Source: Firmicutes bacterium ZCTH02-B6 (GTDB lineage: Bacteria > Bacillota > Limnochordia > Limnochordales > ZCTH02-B6). From it: a stretch of 10,343 nucleotides of DNA. The position numbers were made by a program, and so were the translations under genes. A model generated the notes under the pieces. The model worked only from the letters and a program-made list of their open reading frames with translations, had not been told where the DNA came from and did no database searches. The stretch lies in contig LZRQ01000128.1 in assembly GCA_002159155.1 (NCBI GenBank), positions 1 through 10,343 on the forward strand, read 5' to 3'. Of this stretch, positions 5,368-10,343 are shown in pieces (within the stretch, counting starts at the first letter, position 1; each line of letters starts with the position of its first letter).

Positions 5368-5376
5368 CGCGGCTCC

Positions 5377-6558
5377 CTACTCGTAATTGGGCGAGAACTC
5401 GCCCAGGAATACCAGCCGGTTATCGGCGGCGTCCAGGCGATAGAGGTACAGGCTGTCCGCACCCCAGTGGCGGTCCGGCCCAAAGGTGATGGGCGGCGCA
5501 AGCCCCCCGACGTCGAAGTTTTCAATGGTCTCCAAGGCCTCCTTGACCGCCGCACCCGTCGGCGCCACGGCCCGCCTCACAGCTTCCATGAGCACCATGG
5601 CCGTGACGACGCCCTGGGTGTAGTGGGGCGGCCGCACGGCCACGTTGGGGTGATAACGGGCGTTGAGTGACTTGACGAACTCCATCCCCGGGACGTCGGT
5701 GTCCCATGTGACGATGGCCGAGGTGGTGATAAATCCGTCCGCGTTGCGCCCAGCCAGGTGCAGCAGCTCTTCGCCGCCGGCGTAGTGGATCCCGAGGAAC
5801 TGTGCCCGCAGCCCTTGCCGCCGGGCGTCCCGCAGGAACACGGACACGGGCTGGGCCACATTCTGGAAGAAGACGTACTCGGCCCCGGCTCGCCGTAGCT
5901 CCAGCACTTGCCCTGTCGCGTCCAGCACGTCTGCCGCAAGCTCCTGGGATGCGACGACGCTCAGTCCCAGCTGTTCGGCGTAGGCGCGGCCCGCGTCCAG
6001 CGGTGACCGGCCAAACGGCGACGGGTGAACGCTGAAGGCGATGCGGGGAGGCTGGGAGCCTGTGTGGTGGCTCAGCGCGTAGTCGATGAGCACCCGCATG
6101 TGGTTGTCATAGTTGGTGCTGATGAAGAAGTTGTACTGGCCCGGAGGATCCAAGAGGCCGCGATGGAAAGAGGCGGACAAGGCTGGCACCTGGACCCGGT
6201 TAAGCTCGTCCATCAGCGCCAGGTTCGCACCGGTGCCCCAGGTGATGACGCCGATAATGTTGTCCTCGCTGACGAACCGGCGCAACGCCGTCAAGGCCGT
6301 CTGCGGGTTGTATTGGTCATCGGTCCAGACCAGTTCGACGCGCACCCGGCCAAAGTTGGTGTCGACGATACCGCCATGCTCATCCTGTAGCCACCGGAAG
6401 TAGTCGCGGATGCCGTCGCCGTAGTGGGCGCCGACATCGCTGGTGGGCCCGGTGTAGGTAATAATGGCCCCGAGCTTAATCGTGGGCACATCCTGGGCCA
6501 AGACGGGCGCGGCCAGCAACACCGCGAAAACCAGAACCAGTAGCGAAGCCTTGCGCAT
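5377..6558 (-). CDS. livK: LivK-type substrate-binding protein of a branched-chain amino acid/carboxylate ABC importer
   Basis: This is an exported ligand-capturing protein of the type I periplasmic-binding fold (Peripla_BP_6) that delivers substrate to LivH/LivM. It starts with a classic Sec signal peptide: a basic MRK start, then the hydrophobic stretch ASLLVLVFAVLLAAP and a VLA cleavage site before QDVPTIKLGAI, near residue 21. The mature part has the family's IKLGAIITYTGPTSDVGAHYGDGIRD opening in two halves, IKLGAIITYTGPTSDVG and GDGIRDYFRWLQDEHGG. Length (~393) is normal. No cysteine follows the cleavage site, so it is not a lipoprotein. I prefer the ATG at 6558 with AAAGGGG 8 bases upstream; a GTG two codons earlier (6564) is possible. 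Ligand preference cannot be read from the sequence; the neighbouring ligase and mutase suggest a short branched acid or amino acid. Confidence 0.9.
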   Translation of the reverse strand: MRKASLLVLVFAVLLAAPVLAQDVPTIKLGAIITYTGPTSDVGAHYGDGIRDYFRWLQDEHGGIVDTNFGRVRVELVWTDDQYNPQTALTALRRFVSEDNIIGVITWGTGANLALMDELNRVQVPALSASFHRGLLDPPGQYNFFISTNYDNHMRVLIDYALSHHTGSQPPRIAFSVHPSPFGRSPLDAGRAYAEQLGLSVVASQELAADVLDATGQVLELRRAGAEYVFFQNVAQPVSVFLRDARRQGLRAQFLGIHYAGGEELLHLAGRNADGFITTSAIVTWDTDVPGMEFVKSLNARYHPNVAVRPPHYTQGVVTAMVLMEAVRRAVAPTGAAVKEALETIENFDVGGLAPPITFGPDRHWGADSLYLYRLDAADNRLVFLGEFSPNYE

Positions 6559-6597
6559 CTGCACAACCCCTTTCCTTAATGTCCGCTAGCCGCCGGC

Positions 6598-6611
6598 TGC
6601 CGGGCCCGGCA
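6598..6611. repeat. 14-bp palindrome between livM and livK
   Basis: TGCCGGGCCCGGCA is a perfect palindrome in the 78-base gap between the livM stop and the livK start, within a very GC-rich patch with further partial CCGCCGG repeats. As RNA it could form only a 5-bp stem with a GGCC loop. It lies about 40 bases ahead of the livK start. It may be a processing or stability element or chance in GC-rich DNA. Confidence 0.35.
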
Positions 6612-6636
6612 AGAGGCCTGCCGCCGCTGGCCGCGG

Positions 6637-7686
6637 TTAGTACCGGAAGGGCCATGTGTTGAAGTACGTCTTGATCACGCGCCACCGGTCCGCCAGGCCT
6701 TGCGGCTCAAATATGAGGAAGGCGACGATGATGATCCCGAACACGGTGAAACGCATGGCCAAAAAGAGATGGGTCGCCTGCGGCAGCACCTGACTCAGGG
6801 AGTCGGCGGCTACCCGCAAGATTTCCGGCAAGACCGTGATGACCGTGGCGCCCAGGATGGAGCCGAGGACGCTCCCGAGGCCTCCCACGATGATCATGGC
6901 CAAGTACTCGACGGACAAAAGCAGCGTGAAACGCTCGGCGCTGACTACACCGGACGCGTACGCCCATAAAGCTCCGGCGACACCGGCGTAGAAAGAGCTG
7001 ATGGAAAAGGAAAGGAGCTTGTAGGCAAAGACGTTGATGCCCATAGCTGCCGCGGCCCGGTCGTTGTCCCGGATGGCCGTGAAGGCGCGTCCGACCCGCG
7101 TGCGAAAGAGATTGAGGGCCGCGAAGACCGCCACCGCGGCGGTGAACAGCACGACGTAATAGAAGAGCCGCTCTCGGTCAAGCACTAGCCCCGCCAGGGT
7201 CGCCTGTGGGACGGACAGGTACGCTGTGCCGCCGCCACGGCTGTCAAATAAGTTGAACCCAAATTGCAGGATGACCTGGGCTGCCAGCGTCGCCAGGGCG
7301 AGGTACAACCCTTTCACGCGCAGCGACGGGATGCCGAACAACACGCCCGCAGCCGCCGTTACGGCGCCAGCCAGCGGAATCGCGAGCCAAAAGGGGAATC
7401 CGGCCTGGGCCAAGAGCCCCGTCGCGTAGGCGCCCAAACCCATAAACGCGCTATGCCCCAAAGAGATTTGGCCCGTCGAGCCGGTCAAGATGTTAAGTCC
7501 CACCGCGCCGACAACGAAAATTCCGATCAAGGTGCACACGAAGACGAAGTACGGGCTGAGCCAAAAGGGCAACGTAGCCAGGAACACCAAAAGAACCGCC
7601 ACAAAGACGCGTCCCGTGTCGTTAGGGAAGATAGTGGCCTCGTCCACGTACCGGGTTTTGTAGTTTCCGCATGCGGAAAACTGCAC
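6637..7686 (-). CDS. livM: LivM-type ABC transporter permease
   Basis: This is one of the two membrane subunits that form the translocation path of a HAAT importer, pairing with LivH. The 349 residues contain roughly eight to ten hydrophobic segments, the first at about 27-62 and the last near 313-326. Conserved landmarks are GLNILTGSTGQISLGHSAF (63-81), FGIPSLRVKGLYLALATLA (117-135) and the EAA-like ATPase-docking loop GRAFTAIRDNDRAAAAMGIN (199-218). The cytoplasmic N-terminus QFSACGNYKTRY precedes the first membrane segment; I recall an F-x-ACG-x-(F/Y)-KT motif here in LivM proteins of clusters that include an acyl-CoA ligase. The GTG at 7686 is well supported by GGAGGT 8 bases upstream. 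The gene lies 90 bases after livH and ends with TAA before the palindrome at 6598-6611. Confidence 0.94.
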   Translation of the reverse strand: MQFSACGNYKTRYVDEATIFPNDTGRVFVAVLLVFLATLPFWLSPYFVFVCTLIGIFVVGAVGLNILTGSTGQISLGHSAFMGLGAYATGLLAQAGFPFWLAIPLAGAVTAAAGVLFGIPSLRVKGLYLALATLAAQVILQFGFNLFDSRGGGTAYLSVPQATLAGLVLDRERLFYYVVLFTAAVAVFAALNLFRTRVGRAFTAIRDNDRAAAAMGINVFAYKLLSFSISSFYAGVAGALWAYASGVVSAERFTLLLSVEYLAMIIVGGLGSVLGSILGATVITVLPEILRVAADSLSQVLPQATHLFLAMRFTVFGIIIVAFLIFEPQGLADRWRVIKTYFNTWPFRY

Positions 7687-7776
7687 GCTGCGCGACCTCC
7701 AGTCCGCCTACCCCGACTGCAGGGCGGCTGGCGTATACGGTGACACCCGCGCGCTGGGAGGAATTCCTTTGCCGGA

Positions 7777-8664
7777 TCACACCCGTTCGATCTCGACGGT
7801 GCCAAAGAGGCCATACGGTTTCATCATCAGGATCAGCACCAGCACGATGAAGGGCACCACGGACCTGAGGCTCACGCCCAGCAACGGATCGATGAATCCC
7901 GCCGTCAAGTTCTCCAGTACTCCGATGAGCAGCCCGCCGACGACGGCACCCGGCACGCTGTCCAGCCCGCCCACGATGACGGCCGGGAAAACCAGGATGC
8001 CGATGGCGGACAGTCCTTCTGTGCTCAGGCTTGTGATGCTGCCCACCACGACGCCGGCGGCCACGGCGCTCACCAAGGCGATGCCCCAGGAGACGGCGAA
8101 AATTTTGCGGACGCTGACTCCCAGGGACAAGGCGGCCTGCTGGTCGTCGGCTACCGCCCGCATGGCTACGCCCAAGGTGCTTCGCTTGAAGAAGAGGCTG
8201 AACAGGCCCAGCAACGCCGCCGAAATGGCCAGGCCCAATAGGTGCATGGGCGAGAGGTACACGTCGCCGATGATGATGGGGACGTCGGGCAAGAACTCAG
8301 GGAAGAGGAAGTAGCCCGGGCCCCAGACGAGGTACATGATGCCCTTGATGACGCTGGAGAGGCCGACGCTGACCATGATGACGGCGATGACTTCCTTGCC
8401 GATGAGCGGCCGCAAGACTACCCGCTCCACGACGAGCCCCAGGACGAAAAAGCAGACGAGGGTCAGGATGATGGACGGGATGACCGGCAGGCGCAGACTT
8501 GTAGCCAGGGCGAAGGCGACAAAGGTTCCCAGAGCCAGAAAATCGCCGTGGGCGAAGTTGAGGACGCGGCTGGCCTTGTAGATGAGCACGAAACCCAGCG
8601 CCGCCAGGGCGTACACGGAGCCTATGACGAGCCCATTAACCAGCAGTTGCAACAGGAAGTCCAT
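7777..8664 (-). CDS. livH: LivH-type ABC transporter permease
   Basis: This is the second membrane subunit of the HAAT importer. The 295-residue length is typical. Landmarks are the opening segment LLVNGLVIGSVYALAALGF (7-25), YKASRVLNFAHGDFLALG (29-46), which is highly characteristic of LivH, and the EAA-like loop GVAMRAVADDQQAALSLGVS (165-184). FPAVIVGGLDSVPGAVVGG (226-244) and a C-terminal MMKPYGLFG (280-288) complete the pattern. The ATG at 8664 has GAGGAGG 6 bases upstream and lies inside the end of the acyl-CoA synthetase gene, which it overlaps by 29 bases in another frame, so the two are translationally coupled. After the TGA there is a 90-base gap before livM that holds only the livM ribosome site and no convincing promoter or terminator. 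Confidence 0.94.
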   Translation of the reverse strand: MDFLLQLLVNGLVIGSVYALAALGFVLIYKASRVLNFAHGDFLALGTFVAFALATSLRLPVIPSIILTLVCFFVLGLVVERVVLRPLIGKEVIAVIMVSVGLSSVIKGIMYLVWGPGYFLFPEFLPDVPIIIGDVYLSPMHLLGLAISAALLGLFSLFFKRSTLGVAMRAVADDQQAALSLGVSVRKIFAVSWGIALVSAVAAGVVVGSITSLSTEGLSAIGILVFPAVIVGGLDSVPGAVVGGLLIGVLENLTAGFIDPLLGVSLRSVVPFIVLVLILMMKPYGLFGTVEIERV

Positions 8665-10343
8665 AGCCGGCCTCCTCGGCGAGGGAATGGATGGCCACCC
8701 GCACCTCTACTTCGGCCACGCGACCGTCTTGGTAGTGAAACGTGGTGCGCACGGGGACCTCCTTGCTCCCGTCGTACAAGGCCTCAAACAGCGGCCGGTA
8801 GCGCTGGGCGATCAGCGCTCGGCGCACCTTGCCGGTGCGGGTCAATTCCTCATCGTCGGCATCGAGCAGTTTGTAGAGCAGCGCGAACCGGCGGATCCGG
8901 TGCTCCGGCTTGAGGCGAGCGTTGACCTGCGCCACTTCGCTCCAGATGAGTTCGGCCACCTCGCGCTTTTGGGACAAGTCCAGGTACGTCGTGTAGGTCA
9001 GCTTGCGGTCCTCGGCCCATTTGCCGACCGTTTGGGCGTCGATGTTGATGAGGGCCGCCACGTAGGGCAGACCGTCCCCGAAAACGACCGCCTCTTTGAT
9101 GTAGTGGCTGAACTTGAGCTTGTTTTCGATGAACTGGGGGCTGAAAACGTGGCCTTCCTGCGTGCGCATGACGTCGCTCAGCCGGTCGATGATCACCAGG
9201 TGGCCGTCGGCGTCCAGGTAGCCCGCGTCGCCCGTGTGTAACCAGCCCTGGTCGATGGCTTTTTCCGTCGCCTCGTCCCGGCGGTAGTAGCCCCGGCAGA
9301 CGATGTCGCCGCGGACAAGAATCTCTCCTTTGTCGCTGACGCGCACTTCGACACCCGGAAACGGCGTGCCGACCGTTTCGAATTTGATGTCCCCGTCACG
9401 GTGGAAGCAAAAGATGCCGGCTGTCTCCGTCTGCCCGTAACCTTGCTTGAGATTGATGCCTAGGGCGTGGAAAAAGCGGAAGACGTCCGGCCCCAGGGCA
9501 GCGCCGGCGGTGTACGCCTTGCGCAGCCGTAAGAAGCCGAGGCGGTCCTGGACCAGGCGGTACAGGGCAAAATGGAAGAAACGGTGCAGGATGCGCAGCC
9601 CCAAGGGCACCGGCTGGCCGGCAAAACGCAAGTCAGCGACTTTGAGGCCAACGTCGAGCCCCCAGTCAAACACTTGGCGCTTGAGCCATGTGGAGTCTTC
9701 CATCTTAACCCGGATCTGGCGCATCTGCGCCTCCCACACCCGCGGGGGGCTGAAGATGAGGTGCGGTCCGATCTCCCGCAAGTCGTGATCGATGGTCTCG
9801 ACTTCCTCGGGGCAGTTGACCGTGAAACCGGCGACCATGCCGGTGGCGACCGCCATCATCTGCTCGCCCATCCATGCCAGCGGGAGGAAGGACAAGTAGT
9901 CGTCGCCGGGGCGGAACCCCTCGATGGAAGCGAAGTGGCGTCCCATGGCCAGGACGTTGCGGTGCGTGAGCATGACCGGCTTCGGCAGGTCCGTCGTGCC
10001 GCTGGAGAAGCACATCAGGCACACCGCGTCGGGATCGCCCGCAGCCACCAGCTGGTCGATCTCACCCGGGTGCTGCTGTTCCCGCTCTTTGCCCAGGTCC
10101 AGTAGCTCGTCAAAGCTCATGAACCACGGGTCACGCCGGTAACGGCGCATGCCTTTAGGATCCTGGTAGATGATCTTGCGGACCGCAGGCAGCTGGTCAC
10201 GGACTTCCAGGACCTTGTCCACTTGCTCCTGGTCTTCAGCCAGCACCACGACCGCGTCGGTCGCTTGAATTCCGTACGCCACCTCCCGGGCCACGCTGGA
10301 CTGGTAGATTCCCGCCACGATGGCCCAGATGGCCTGGGTGGCC
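8636..10343 (-). CDS. AMP-binding acyl-CoA synthetase (long-chain/FadD-like), 5' end off the right edge
   Basis: This ANL-superfamily enzyme forms an acyl-adenylate and then an acyl-CoA in the cytoplasm. About 568 codons are visible and the frame stays open to the right edge (reading ATQAIWAIVAGIYQSS), so the true start lies outside; the GTG at 10318 is internal. Motifs in order are the P-loop SSGTTDLPKPVMLTH (codons from 10006), FSPPRVWE, AGAALGPDVFRFF, the adenylate-binding GYGQTETAGI, GWLHTGDAGYLDADG (about 9246-9202), the hinge DRLSDVMRTQEGHVFSP, and the C-terminal RTGKVRR with the adenylating lysine. In the P-loop the usual GTTGxPKG has Asp and Pro in place of two glycines, but the Thr, Thr and Lys are kept. 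The length fits the long-chain/FadD-like branch, but the real acyl substrate is unknown. Its position directly ahead of livH, overlapping it by 29 bases, suggests it activates the acid imported by the transporter. Confidence 0.9.
   Translation of the reverse strand, partial: ATQAIWAIVAGIYQSSVAREVAYGIQATDAVVVLAEDQEQVDKVLEVRDQLPAVRKIIYQDPKGMRRYRRDPWFMSFDELLDLGKEREQQHPGEIDQLVAAGDPDAVCLMCFSSGTTDLPKPVMLTHRNVLAMGRHFASIEGFRPGDDYLSFLPLAWMGEQMMAVATGMVAGFTVNCPEEVETIDHDLREIGPHLIFSPPRVWEAQMRQIRVKMEDSTWLKRQVFDWGLDVGLKVADLRFAGQPVPLGLRILHRFFHFALYRLVQDRLGFLRLRKAYTAGAALGPDVFRFFHALGINLKQGYGQTETAGIFCFHRDGDIKFETVGTPFPGVEVRVSDKGEILVRGDIVCRGYYRRDEATEKAIDQGWLHTGDAGYLDADGHLVIIDRLSDVMRTQEGHVFSPQFIENKLKFSHYIKEAVVFGDGLPYVAALINIDAQTVGKWAEDRKLTYTTYLDLSQKREVAELIWSEVAQVNARLKPEHRIRRFALLYKLLDADDEELTRTGKVRRALIAQRYRPLFEALYDGSKEVPVRTTFHYQDGRVAEVEVRVAIHSLAEEAGYGLPVATAG

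Noticed and set aside
8242..8913. 223-codon plus-strand frame across the livH / acyl-CoA synthetase junction, rich in Asp and Glu
   Set aside because: Its composition is the complement of hydrophobic codons in livH; it crosses two well-supported genes and has no start signal.

Overview
The window is GC-rich bacterial DNA with two operons read leftward and one small gene read rightward between them. There are no tRNA or rRNA genes, insertion sequences, integrases or CRISPR arrays. The host is probably a GC-rich member of the Bacillota (Symbiobacterium/Thermaerobacter/Limnochorda-like). The basis is an FMN riboswitch ahead of a ribD-ribE order, strong AGGAGG-type ribosome sites and frequent GTG/TTG starts. 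This is inference: nothing in the window is taxonomically decisive, and one feature (a solute-binding protein without a lipobox) would be unusual for a monoderm.

Region 1 (1-1673, minus strand) is the start of a riboflavin operon. It has a sigma-A-like promoter, a complete FMN (RFN) aptamer closed by a perfect 9-bp P1, an expression platform with an intrinsic terminator and a mutually exclusive alternative helix, then ribD and the 5' end of ribE. ribD is interrupted by a frameshift near base 356: the last ~80 residues of the reductase domain continue in another frame. Region 2 (1674-1819) is a divergent intergenic stretch holding a perfect 41-bp dyad (19-bp arms, 3-nt centre). Region 3 (1820-2254, plus strand) is a lone Nudix hydrolase. 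Region 4 (2255-2384) is a convergent gap with one compact GC hairpin and no T-tract terminator.

Region 5 (2385 to the right edge, minus strand) is one tightly packed operon. In transcription order it encodes an acyl-CoA synthetase (5' end off the window), LivH and LivM permeases, a LivK-type periplasmic-binding-fold protein, a LivF ATPase, and the large and small subunits of a coenzyme-B12-dependent acyl-CoA mutase. The partner ATPase LivG is absent here and probably lies just beyond the right edge. The mutase would usually be labelled methylmalonyl-CoA mutase. However, the two residues that select the substrate are Phe76 and Gln194, the pair known from isobutyryl-CoA mutase, not the Tyr/Arg pair of methylmalonyl-CoA mutase. 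Read together, the operon suggests import of a carboxylic or branched-chain substrate, CoA activation, and B12-dependent carbon-skeleton rearrangement of a non-carboxylated acyl-CoA into a linear acyl-CoA for beta-oxidation. That pathway reading is inference, and it is the most interesting hypothesis in the window.
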